Shown one piece after another: positions 1 to 9,492 of a stretch of 64,000 nt of DNA. Location: assembly GCA_030704615.1 (NCBI GenBank), contig CM060731.1:8742001-8806000 (forward strand). The letters run 5' to 3'. The DNA is from Takakia lepidozioides. Lineage: Eukaryota > Streptophyta > Takakiopsida > Takakiales > Takakiaceae. Both the position numbers and the translations under genes were made by a program. Under the pieces are notes generated by a model. It ran no database searches and was not told where the DNA came from. It saw only the letters and a list, made by a program, of their open reading frames with translations. Within the stretch, counting starts at the first letter, position 1; every line of letters begins with the position of its first letter.

Positions 1-650
1 GTATCCAAGTGCATCTCCTATGTAGAGGCCCAAGTGTCCAGTGTCATCTAAGCCCAAGTGCAATCTCCTATGTATCCAAGTACGTCTCCCCTGTCAATGC
101 CCAATATATATTTTTTCATGCATTTATTGAGTAGTAATATATCCAATCATTATTGATATATCTCCGGTCGAGACTCTATGTCGAGGCCTAAGCGCGACCT
201 CTAGGGTAGCCTATGCCTTTGGCCCATGTGTGAAGAATTGAAATCTAAGACCAAGTGCAATTTCCTATGTATCCTAGTGCGTCTCCTATGTTGAAGCCCA
301 AGTGCGACCTCTAGGGTGGCCGGCGCCATTGGCCCAAGTGTCTAGTGTCATCTAAGTTCAAGTGCAATCCCCTATGTATCTAGAGACCCTCATGTTTGGG
401 AGATCTAGGCCTAGGGTAGCCTGCGCCATTGGCCCATGTGTTAAGAATTGAAATCTAAGTCCAAGTGCAATCCACTATGTATTCAAGTAGCGTCTCCTAT
501 GTCAAGGCCCATGTGTGAAGAATTGAAATCTAAGCCCAAGTGCAATCTTCTATTTATGTATCCAAGTGCATCTCCCATGTACAGGCCCAAGTGTCTAGTG
601 TCATCTAAGTCCAAGTGCAATCCCATATATAATCTTCTTTTTTTCCAGAG
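1..650. repeat. Degenerate minisatellite-like tandem repeat
   Basis: The stretch is built from many imperfect copies of short phrases such as 'CCCAAGTGCAAT', 'CCTATGTATCCAAGTG' and 'GTGTGAAGAATTGAAATC', spaced at roughly 30-60 bp intervals. No open frame longer than about 90 codons exists and none looks coding. The array may continue to the left of the window. Confidence 0.75.
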
Positions 651-1010
651 AGCCTATGAACCGGAGATTGAACTGGAGACTTTTCCCTTGATATCTCTCC
701 AGTCAAGGCTCCAACCATTGTCCTAGGAATGCCCACTTTGCCATTTTTGCTATTTTTTGTGAATTTCCAGCGACCCAAAGTACTTGAAATGCCACATCTC
801 CCACACCGCATGTCCAAAAACCATGAGACCAAGCCCGTGCACCCCTCCTCGTCGAGGGCTTTCCAACGGTACCAAGCACCAGCGTTGGGGCCATGCGGTT
901 TGGGACATCTCAACGCTACAAAATAAAACAAAACAACACAAAACAAAACAAACAAACAAACAAACAAACAATTCATATTTTGATTGATATGGATTTGATA
1001 GAATTTATTT
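651..1010. other. Non-coding stretch with an AAAC-rich simple repeat
   Basis: Overlapping small open frames on both strands have no recognisable domain. A simple (AAAC)n/(AAAACA)n run occupies about 920-970. I see no gene or defined mobile element here. Confidence 0.5.
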
Positions 1011-1584
1011 AATTGGGAGCTTGTGCCCAACTCGACCCACTCAAGATTTAAGGTACTTATGGTCATACCATGCAACAAAATCCATACTAATAATCCATAG
1101 TTATAATAAACTCATAAATATCTACATTCATGAAACACATAAGGAATGTGTGCCCAATTGGGACCTAGTCAAGATATAAGGTATCTAAGGTCCTTCAATG
1201 CAATGCATACTAATAATAATAATAACATTACATTCATCAATGGAACACATAGAGGACTAAGGAATATGTGCCCAATTGGGACCCACTCAATATATATGGT
1301 ACCTAAGGTCTTTCAATGCAATGCGTAATAATAATAATAAACTCACCATTCACCAATGGAAGTCATATGGAACATAAAGAACATGTACCCAATTGGGACC
1401 CACTCAATATATAAGGTACCTAAGTGAAATGCATAGTATAAATATATTCACATTCATCTACCAATCGAGCACATACAGAACATAAAGAACGTGTGCCCAG
1501 TTGGGACCCACTCAAGATATAAGGTCATAAGGTGCTTCCATGCAAACGAATGCATAGTCCCTGCTAAAGGTAGGTCAAACAAAA

Positions 1585-1684
1585 GAGAGAGAGAAGACTC
1601 CGGGAGAAGACTCCGGCCGAAGCCGGCGTAACTAAGAGCCACTTTGCCTTGCGGCTACTGCCCCCTTTCGGGGGTGGGCCCTAC
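1585..1684 (-). mobile_element. SINE-like insertion with TC-repeat tail and 13-bp target duplication
   Basis: The insert is flanked by perfect 13-bp direct repeats AGGTCAAACAAAA (1572-1584 and 1685-1697). The equivalent place in the second repeat block (about 36915) holds a single copy of the target and no insert, so this is an occupied/empty site pair. Read on the minus strand, the insert carries GGCAGTAGCCG, then TAGTTACG, then GGCTTCGGCCGGAGTC and a TCTC tail. The same order is found at 34039-34155, 37755-37930 (minus), 37975-38165 and 54050-54325. Only the 3' part of the family is present at this site. Confidence 0.8.
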
Positions 1685-2250
1685 AGGTCAAACAAAATAA
1701 AATAACCCAAACTTGAAAATCTAATGTATTAAAAATACTAATAATAAAATAGTTATAATTAGTAGGGTAGAACATAGATTAATGTTGTTAGGATATTTCT
1801 ATTAATGTAGATAATGCACACTCAAATGCAAGTGTCGATCCCCTTATTTTCAACTTGATTTCAGAGTTAAATTTGTATGTGTTTGGTGTGTACAGGGATT
1901 TCACCCTATGGGAAGGGCATGGATGGCAAGGCAGGTAGATGATGCATTTATAGTACATGCTATTCAAGGTATTAGAAATGTCGTAATACCCAAGCAATTG
2001 GGGAATATAGGGTCTTCGGGGGTTTTCTCCATTATATATAACTGAGGATAGGTTCCTAGGACCAGGGTTGAGAACCGACTCCAACCCATATACCTGCACA
2101 ACACTATGTTGTGCGGGTACCTGGACCCGCTATTTGTCATGTTGGTAATACTTGGAACCAGTAGATATTTAAAACCAAAAGTTATTTATAAACTCGAAAC
2201 CGGCGGATATTAGAAAATGATAATAATATCCGCCGGACACCAGTTGAGTA

Positions 2251-2800
2251 AAGGTCCATTCGCACCAGGGGTTATATGAGGGATTACAACCAAATATATT
2301 GGACCTTGCTAAGGTCCTGTTCAGACTAGAGATTAGATTTATCTGAAGACAGATGACATGGCGGCGGGGTTAAGGACTGGGGCAGCGTTGTTCTAGATTA
2401 TTCCTGTAAATGTAGATTTACATTGGGGAGACGTAGGTTACTAAGACCCCCTACATTTGGAGGGTGTAACTTCATCCTTTTTGGTTTTATGCACATGTTC
2501 CCAACAAAAAAATAGGTTCCCAAGAATATGTTCCCGGTAGTATCGCTTGGTGCCTCCAGCATTGTGTATCCAAGAACGTAGGGAGTTAGGGTTTCGGGAT
2601 GCAACTAGAACCCTTGGTCTGAATAGGTATGGGGTGGGGACTAACTCATTGCTAGTAACATATACATTTACCACCTGGTGTGAATAGGTATTGGATTAAG
2701 TAGAATAAATGCTAGGTAATACGTTTGACCCTGCATGGCTAGAGGGAGGGATAAATACAACCAGTATGAACCCTTATATCCCTTGGTGCGAATGGACCTT
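2251..2800. mobile_element. 550-bp non-autonomous TIR element with TA target duplication
   Basis: The ends are inverted repeats beginning AAGGTCCATTCGCACCA, with extended imperfect similarity inward. They are flanked by TA (2249-2250 and 2801-2802). The second repeat block reads straight across the site (GTTGAGTAAGGGGG near 37480), which gives the empty allele. The interior has no transposase and contains subterminal repeats of the 'TGAATAGGT' type. The TA duplication fits Tc1/mariner-type MITEs; a TAA (Harbinger-type) reading would leave the TIRs one base out of register, so I prefer TA. Confidence 0.8.
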
Positions 2801-3000
2801 TAAGGGGGACGGAATACCTCACCCCAAGGTACCGATGTACCAAGTGTGAGTGTGGGAGCATTTCCCCTATGTAGGAGCTTTTTGGACAGCATGGCAGTAC
2901 CCGATTGGCATGTTTTTCCCCTAGACCTCCAGTAGATGATGACCACATCATCCACCCTAATGCAAAATTCAACTTATCGTGACATGTCACACCACAAAAT

Positions 3001-4780
3001 GTGCTCTCAAGTTAATTTACCACTAGTGTGAAACTAGCTAGTTAGTAACTAGTTTTTATGTATTGACACTTGGGCTTGACTCAAGTGTCAATCCAGAAAT
3101 CAAGGTATGTTTAGGCACCTGGAGTGGTTAACTTCACGGCAGATTGGGGTGTGGCTCATCCTTCTCGAGTTGAGCCTCACCGCCTCTGGCTATAGCGTTG
3201 TAGTGTGGATTAATCCCCATAGCATGGGGTGCATTGGGCTTGACTGCATCCGAGTGATGATTTTATGTATAAGGTGACAAGCCCGGGTGAACTTGTTGTT
3301 GCCTTCTTCATCACTCAAGAAAGACCTGCTCAGATCTGAGAGTGCCAGACACGAGTTAGTTTTTAGCACTTGTGTTTTGAGATAAGAAGTGACTCAGCTT
3401 AGAAATGCAGGGATCCGTGCATTAGGTTGTCAGAATCGGACTTGGTGTATGCTTGAGGCAAGCTTTTTTACTTTCAAGAACTTTGCAAGTGGTAAGAACA
3501 GTAGCGATCGTCTTCCTGGACGTTACATGACATGCCATGGCTTGGACGTTACTGCATGTAGCCCGCCATGGTGTGTCCTTCAGTTACCAGCAAGTTTCAC
3601 TTCGAGTATACATGTTAGACATGCGGCATCGGATTCCTGCAAAATTAAGGTGGAGTGAGTGCATGACTATGGAGTGAGTGAAGGGCCCTTGAGAAATTGG
3701 TGCGAGCAAGGAATCTGGACATTGGCAGTATTCAACCCCGCATTTTAAGATTTTTCTATGCCTTCTGTTCTGTGCAATCTGTCGATACATCCTCTTCAAA
3801 TAGGTTCATCTCATATCAAGCTGATGCTTAATAATCATGAAATTGGAATACTCAAATTAATTTATCACTTTTGTGGAATCCAATGTTATCTGCATTCTAT
3901 GATCATAAGTCGTCTGTCCCAATGGAGACTCACGTTGAATGTTGCACTAGACAATCTTTTTCAGCTCAACATATCTCATGTATATCACTTTGAGGTATAT
4001 ATATTCCTTGTATAGCCCCCATGGTGTACATCCCAATATGTATCCCAAGTAGTTCCAAAAAACAATCAAACAAACAGTCTTGGACATGTAGCACGTTGTC
4101 TTAACAAATCATGTAGCTATTGCATGCGGGCCCACATGGCTATTGCATGACATGTGAAAGTGCAGCGAACAGCAACGTCGGAGGACCAGCACAAGGAGGA
4201 GGCTTGCTATGGGGATTGGCGGTAGAGGCTAGCTGCAACAAAGACCAACACGAGGAGGGAGGTGGTGGTAGGGTTGGCGGCAACTAGGACCAACAGGAGG
4301 AAGGAAGCTCTATATGGAATCTTGCAACCTAAGTTCTCTAGTTCATGTCATTGTTATTCTATTTATTTTTTGTGTCCATGGGTGACAGGGCCGGTTGGGC
4401 ACGAACAGGAGGGTTGAGGGTCTAAAACTATGTTGTACATGGGTTATATGTCAACATATATTTTTATCATGTTGCAAGACATGTATGTGACTATGATTTT
4501 TCTGCCCAAAATCACATCTAAAACGGAGTTTGTTATATTTCATTACGACACCGTAAGAGTCTACAAGACCCAAGGTGAATATGGATGTCATGTATATATC
4601 CTTCGTGGTACTGTATATTCATGTTTACCCTTGTGTTCCCACTTTTCCCACTGACCTAAGAATCCCCCGTATACGATCTTTTCAAAGCGATTCCCCTATG
4701 TGTAGACATGGGATTTGACCTATTTAGGGGACACACAAAAAGCTTGTTGTGTATACACTGTATAGAAGTGTAGTCATTGC
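3001..4780. other. Intergenic stretch, no gene recognised
   Basis: Small open frames are scattered on both strands, none with a recognisable domain or credible splice structure. The only structure seen is a hairpin near 3061-3090, where TTGACACTTG is answered by CAAGTGTCAA. The segment 4190-4310 is purine-rich, with repeated 'GGACCAACA/CAGGAGGA' phrases. Confidence 0.4.
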
Positions 4781-4786
4781 ATCGGA

Positions 4787-5650
4787 CAAGTATTTAAATG
4801 AAAAACTCGTCCTTGGAACCTGGTATTAAGATACATAGAAAACAAAGTTCGATAAAAAAAGGTAAGTGCATGTCAATCCAAACCAAAGGCAAAATCTTGC
4901 GCAAAGTGAAGGGCGAAGAGATTTGAATAACCATAATAGTTATGGTTATGGTATGGATACTTCATTCCCATTTGCAGGGGAAGGGTAAGGGTTTAGACGT
5001 AACAATGGCGTAGGGTTTTCGACGAGGGTTTAGGGTTTGGGTTGAAGGCAGAATTGGTGAGCACACATGCCGGAAGACTCGCACTCGCTACAACTTCGTG
5101 TGTGTTAGTAGGGTACAAAATGGAAATTTGGATACAGTGAAGAGATTTGGATAACCAAAGTGGTTATGGTTATGGTATGGATAGTTGATTCCCATTTGCA
5201 AAGGGAAGGGAAAGGGTTATGGGGTATTGGGTTAAGGGTAAATGTTTAGGGTTTTATAATAAGGGTTTAGGGTAGGGGTTTAGGGTTTTTGTTTAAGTTA
5301 CAAAATAGACAAACACTTATGGAAGACTCCAGTCGCTATAACTTAGTGTTGTTAGTAGGGTACTAGTAAGCAAAATAAAAATGAAGAACCTAATATTATG
5401 GACAAGTATTTAAATGAAAGACCCGTCCTTGGAACCTGGTATTAAGATGTAACATATAAAGCAAACTGTAGCATGCCTAAATGCATGTCAATCCAAAACA
5501 AAGGAAAAAACTAGCGCAAATGTGAATGGAGAAGACATTTCAATAACCATAATGGTTATGGTTATGGCTATGGTTATGGTATGAATAGTTCATGGGCCAT
5601 TTGCAGAAAAGGGTAAGGGTTAGGGGTAATGCTAACATAAAAAGCAAGGT
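4787..5650. repeat. Tandem repeat block with interstitial telomere-like TTTAGGG tracts
   Basis: Three degenerate units share a 'TGGTTATGGTTATGGTATGGAT' phrase (near 4940, 5165 and 5555) followed by 'CCCATTTGCA' and an 'AGGGTAAGGGTT' tract. Two of them also share 'TTAAATGAAA..CTCGTCCTTGGAACC' (4795 and 5408). Runs of TTTAGGG and near variants lie at 5010-5045 and 5225-5300, the Arabidopsis-type plant telomere unit. A related segment in the opposite orientation is at about 45000-45430. The block is too degenerate to be an active telomere and is best read as an interstitial telomeric repeat carried by a dispersed repeat. Confidence 0.75.
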
Positions 5651-6320
5651 ACTATAAAAAATGTATGTCAATCCAAAATCCTAAATTGCCAAAAAAAAAA
5701 GAAAAAAAGTACACCCTATGAGATTTGAAAAAAAAAATGGCGTAATATAACGACTTTGGGAAGCGCCTGGATCTCATGGGAGAAAATGGATCTGAAGAAA
5801 ACATGAGAGAGGATAAAAAGTCAGACCACCAAATAAAAACTACGAGAAATGAAAATTGCTTAAAGTTTGAACAACGGAAAAGGACATGTGAAATTCCCTC
5901 TTAAACCAGGGCCAAAGATGAGAAGTATGAAAATGAGATGAAATAAAATTTTGGTGCAGAAAAGTCGTAGAGCTTAGAGGGAAAATGGAGGAAAACCTCA
6001 GAGAAAAAACTTCAGAACTGGCAAATTGAAAAGTATGTCAACAACGATTGGGTAAGGCTTCTCCTAGTGGGAGACTTCAGTGGGAGAATTGATTATGCGA
6101 AAAACAAGTTCAATCTTTGAAAGAAGGACTGGAAATGGGCTATTTTCTTTTGTTGTTAAAAACCTCTTTGACCGAATTTGAAGACTCCAGTGGTCGTGCC
6201 CGCCATTTTTGTTCTTATGATCTATATGTTATGTAGGCGAAACTCCCCCACAGGGTTTTCTTTGTTGACCAAAACGTACAGTAGGCCAGAATCCAGCACA
6301 CCAGAAACAAAGGACGAGAA
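5651..6320. other. AT-rich non-coding stretch
   Basis: The stretch is A-rich on the plus strand with short poly-A runs (for example near 5690). One 61-codon plus-strand open frame (6178-6363) has a hydrophobic start but no recognised domain. It runs up to the hairpin-motif relic at about 6325, which may mark the left limit of the large element described below. Confidence 0.35.
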
Positions 6321-6350
6321 CGGCCACTGGACATTCGAGGTTCAGTGCGA
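6320..6350. repeat. Degenerate copy of the dispersed hairpin motif
   Basis: The sequence CACTGGACATTCGAGGTT near 6328 matches the right half of the hairpin found at 15080, 20830, 25036 and 27297, with a CGAGGTT variant arm. It lies about 250 bp beyond the stop codon of the minus-strand DUF7869-like gene, so it may be an element end. This copy is weak. Confidence 0.4.
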
Positions 6351-6603
6351 CATAAGAAGATAACAAAAAGGATCCCCCAACGCAAACAAGAAAGGCAATA
6401 TAGAGAAGAAAAAATTTATTTCTTAAATCGAAGTACTGGAGTTGACCTCAACAATATGTCCTTGGTCTGGAACTCGCTTTCTGACTGACGATTAGCCTCC
6501 TCCAAATTAGCGCGCGTCTTCACGCTTCGGCAACAGTAATTCTCTTGGTACTATTCCTTGTCGTATTTTTTCGTGGAGGCATTGTCCACACAACATTGTT
6601 CAC

Positions 6604-7563
6604 TTAGATCCATTGAGGAGGATCTGACGAGTTATACTCGCAAAGTTTTGACCAACAGTCCCTGTACCTTTCCAAGTCTGTTGGGTTACCACATTTTCTC
6701 GGTCTCCACCACTCCACCTTCACCTTCTTAAAATTAGGATCCTCCTTTTCGTGGTTCACGTCAGATATTGCCACCCCCAACCAGACCGGGCATGTACTTG
6801 GGTCATGAGGGCGAACGAGCACAAAAAACCCTTTCTCAATATCCTTGAACAGATTCAAGAATATTCTTGGTCGCTCACACCTTGGGCCACAGTAAGGTTC
6901 TAGGATTTCATCCTCTTCTTCCACATCTTACACTATATGTGGATGGATTCCATCTTTGAGATGATTCTTGGACCAATTTGTTTTCGGCCAGAATCCCTCA
7001 AGCAGATGAATACGCTCGGGAGCTTCTGGAATTGGCTTATCCAGCTCGGCGAGAATGTTTCCCCAGTACTGGTCGTATTGTTCCATTCGACCTCTATAAT
7101 GATCATCAAGCATCATTCCTTTCGTCCAAAAATCCCTGTATTTTTTTATTCCATTCTTATTGAATGATTGTTTTTCGGAGAAGTCGTCCCCAACTCCCCA
7201 GATAGGTCTCATTGAAACGGCGTCTAGGTCTCCTACAGGGAGCTTGGGAGTCCCGTCAAGATTGGACTTCCATATCTTCATGCTATTGTTTGTTGGAAGC
7301 CAATCCGAATCAATAGCGGACTTCTTGTACTTCATGACGGGCCAACCCTCCGCATCCTTAAAAAAACGGAAGACGTGCATCTCCGAAATCCCGACCAACG
7401 CCTCCTTTCCATCCAGAATACAACCCTTTACAAAATTCTTGAAGTCGGGAACCTCCTGAATAATCTGTGGAATGAACTGCAGATCTTGCGAGGTCATAAA
7501 TGACCTCATCAAATCCGAAAGAATGTAGGTGCTTCGTTCTTTTAGCTTCTTCGAAAGGTAGCT
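6604..7563 (-). pseudogene. DUF7869-like gene, 3' part (C-terminal half)
   Basis: Two abutting open frames in one reading frame are separated by one TAA (6925-6927): residues of the type YLSKKLKER..LSDLMRSF, then KNFVKG, then KTNWSKNHLKDGIHPHIV, stop, DVEEEDEILEPYCG, ending in PPQWI. The start YLSKKLKE directly continues the GHTHKDIDGFFS end of the fragment at 7985-8612, the pattern of the uncharacterised plant/TE family I know as DUF7869. The fragment begins exactly where an inverted LTR ends (7564). The last five bases before the LTR, read on the minus strand (AGCTA), repeat those before the 5' LTR at 8608-8612. The two pieces are therefore one exon cut by a retrotransposon and then rearranged. 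The family name is from memory; the role is unknown and possibly transposition-related. Confidence 0.75.
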
Positions 7564-7980
7564 TGTCGCGCACCTCACTTCGGTAAGCTCCCCTTCAAGT
7601 CATAGTTACTCGCTTTGATGCGCGCGCCTGACTCCCAACCTGGCCGCCGGGCCAACTCGGAGCTTCGGCTGCTCACCAGGACATAACGGTCCCCCTTCGC
7701 TCTCCCGAAAGACCCTCCACCTATTTGGGCCTAGTGGAATTCCTTTTGGTAGATGGCAGTCCGGAACAGCTCCCCACTCTTTGGTCGCTTTCCGGCTCGC
7801 TCGCTTACTTACTAGTTTTTGGACACCAACGGGCTTCCACCGTTCTCGGGGTTACTACTCCCCTTATATATACTTCTGTAGCTGTCCGCGGGGGTTTCAC
7901 AACCAGCCATGCCATTTTATGGTGAACCACCACGAAGACCCTCGACTCCCGGTGGTGAGTCGCGGTGAGTCTTGGCCCAC
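7564..7980 (-). mobile_element. Ty3 3' LTR, right half, inverted
   Basis: This is the reverse complement of about 8850-9224, running from the terminal TGTCGCG (the LTR end read backwards) through the region upstream of the TATA box. Similarity to the 5' LTR stops near 7951. The next 28 bp resemble the reverse complement of 14840-14868, as if the two sites were arms of one hairpin. The missing left half of this LTR lies at 14586-14868 on the plus strand. Together with the AGCTA duplication, this places an inversion breakpoint within the LTR. Confidence 0.85.
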
Positions 7981-7984
7981 TCAC

Positions 7985-8612
7985 CACGGCTTTGATAAAC
8001 ATTTGAGGCACTAAGAGTCGTGCAGAAGACTGTACCATAGCTAGAGGAATGAGTCTGTTATGATTCCGGAGGAGCTTCTCTGTATTATTCACGACAAAAT
8101 TGATCATGGAAAACAGCTATTCCAAGGCTCTAGACTCCAAACAAGATGATTTCTGGATTTGGTCAGCTTCCAGTTTCACTAACGGGAATGGTCACGCACG
8201 GACACAGTGATGGAGCTTACGGTCAGTATTCTCTTGAATTCTGAAAGGGAAATTCAAACTTTACAATTGGTTCTTTGGCACATTGCCTGCGCCAGCTGGA
8301 GAAGCCAATCTGTCGCGAGTCCAGGAACATTTTCGATTACCGACTTCAAAACGAGTTTTTCGAATTACTTTTAAGAGGTAAATCGAGATGTTTGGATGCT
8401 CTTAAACCCGGCAGGCCGGAAGATAAACGTGGTGCTCGTCCACTTCCGAGAAGACTGTACTTGCAAATGGACAACTCCGCGAAGGACAATAAGAACAGAT
8501 GGATGCTTGCTTTTCTATCCCTCCCGACCGCCAAAGATGTTTTTGAAGAGATCCAGCTAGGGTTTCTAATGGTCGGACATACTCATAAGGACATCGACGG
8601 GTTCTTCAGCTA
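7985..8612 (+). pseudogene. DUF7869-like gene, middle part (now inverted)
   Basis: Conceptual translation across frames gives PEELLCIIHDKIDHGK, then TAIPRL, then GQLPVSLTGMVTHGHSDGAY, then a clean frame from 8275 with LAHCLRQLEKP, LYLQMDNSAKDNKNR, LAFLSLPTAKDVFEEI and VGHTHKDIDGFFS. The DN-x-DNKNR and VGHTHxDIDxFF blocks are the signature I associate with DUF7869-type proteins. The copy is broken by at least one frameshift (near 8110) and two stop codons (near 8130 and 8250). It ends at the insertion point of the Ty3 5' LTR and continues on the opposite strand at 7563. It lies inside the roughly 6.9-kb inverted segment, hence the strand change. Confidence 0.75.
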
Positions 8613-9224
8613 TGTCGCGGCCCTTTGCCTTGAGGGCAGGGGGTCGGGACACATGAGGGGCTGCCCCTGTGGTGGGGGCAGCGGCAGCGGTAGGTATGTG
8701 GGGCTGAAGCACCCTTGAGTGCCCAAGGCACTCAGGGAAGCGGAGGCGCTCACTAGGTGGAGCCCCGCACATCGGGTTGCGGTGGGGGTGGCTCCACAAG
8801 GGGTGGTGGTAGCTTAGTGGGACTTAGTGGGGGTGGCATAGGACTCACGAGTCGAGGGTCTTCGTGGTGGTTCACCATAAAATGGCATGGCTGGTTGTGA
8901 AACCCCCGCGGACAGCTACAGAAGTATATATAAGAGTATAACGTAGTGAGAAAGCCCGTTGGTGTCCAAAAACTAGTGAGTAAGCGAGCGAGCCAGAAAG
9001 CGACCAAAGAGTGGGTAGCTGTTCCGGACTGCCATCTACCAAAAGGAATTCCACTAGGCCCAAATAGGTGGAGGGTCTTTCGGGAGAGCGAAGGGGGACC
9101 GTTATGTCCCGGTGAGCAGCCGAAGCTCCGAGTTGGCCCGGCGGCCAGGTTGGGAGTCAGGCGCGCGCATCAAAGCGAGTAACTATGACTTGAAGGGGAG
9201 CTTACCGAAGTGAGGTGCGCGACA
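8613..9224 (+). mobile_element. Ty3/gypsy 5' LTR (612 bp)
   Basis: The LTR is bounded by short inverted ends TGTCGCG...CGCGACA and followed after two bases by a primer-binding site. A TATA box (TATATATAAG, 8925-8934) marks the likely U3/R promoter. The first 237 bp recur at 14586-14822 and the rest recurs inverted at 7564-7951. The preceding five bases AGCTA (8608-8612) form the target duplication together with 7559-7563 read on the other strand. Confidence 0.9.
8925..8934 (+). promoter_or_regulatory. TATA box in the Ty3 LTR
   Basis: TATATATAAG lies about 300 bp from the LTR 3' end, a usual place for the retrotransposon promoter. The inverted LTR fragment holds the same box near 7864-7873. 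Confidence 0.6.
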
Positions 9225-9226
9225 CT

Positions 9227-9240
9227 TGGTATCAGAGCTT
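9227..9240 (+). other. Primer-binding site complementary to initiator tRNA-Met
   Basis: TGGTATCAGAGCTT begins two bases after the LTR end. TGGTATCAGAGC is the classic plant LTR-retrotransposon site matching the 3' end of tRNA-iMet. Confidence 0.9.
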
Positions 9241-9279
9241 AGAGTTCAGTACGCGATCGTCCTTGGGATTGGCCTCATC

Positions 9280-9492
9280 ATGGGGTCGGGCAAGCCGAAG
9301 CGAAAGCGGAACGGCCCAAAAGATGATGATCCCGGTGAGCCCGATGGGGGCGGCGTGTCACTGAGGCGGCCGTTTGAGGAAGCGATGCATGTTTCCGAAA
9401 ACGAGGCCGCCCAAGAGCGGGAGGAATCCGAGGAGTCGGAGCCCGAGGAATCCTTGAGAGCTCCGACAAACCAGAGATGCCTCCCATGCCGG
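9280..9492 (+). pseudogene. Ty3 gag, N-terminal segment
   Basis: The first ATG after the primer-binding site (9280) opens a charged reading frame (GSGKPKRKRNGPKDDD... then an E-rich run). It leaves the gag-pol frame near 9470. A one-base shift would join it to the frame at 9477 ([10 protein letters not shown]). This looks like a frameshift mutation rather than programmed shifting, because it precedes the gag core. Confidence 0.55.

Larger units (their letters stand above)
1015..3000. repeat. 2-kb repeat block, copy 1 (second copy at 35.8-37.7 kb)
   Basis: This block recurs in the same orientation at about 35815-37690, with long near-identical stretches (for example 1788-2140 against 37029-37370). 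It opens with about five tandem units of 110-125 bp starting near 1023, 1148, 1267, 1386 and 1494, each carrying 'GTGCCCAATTGGGACC' followed by an 'ACTCAAGATATAAGGT'-like phrase. Copy 1 carries two insertions absent from copy 2: the SINE-like piece at 1585-1684 and the TIR element at 2251-2800. A 103-codon minus-strand open frame (1788-2099), also partly present in copy 2, has no recognisable domain. Confidence 0.8.

Noticed and set aside
605-1078. 157-codon minus-strand open frame
   Set aside because: Its translation is low-complexity in part (from the AAAC repeat read backwards), overlaps several other frames and shows no domain or splice signals.
1015-1560. Regularly spaced repeats as a possible CRISPR array
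   Set aside because: The 110-125-bp units are near-complete tandem copies without unique spacers, in eukaryotic DNA.
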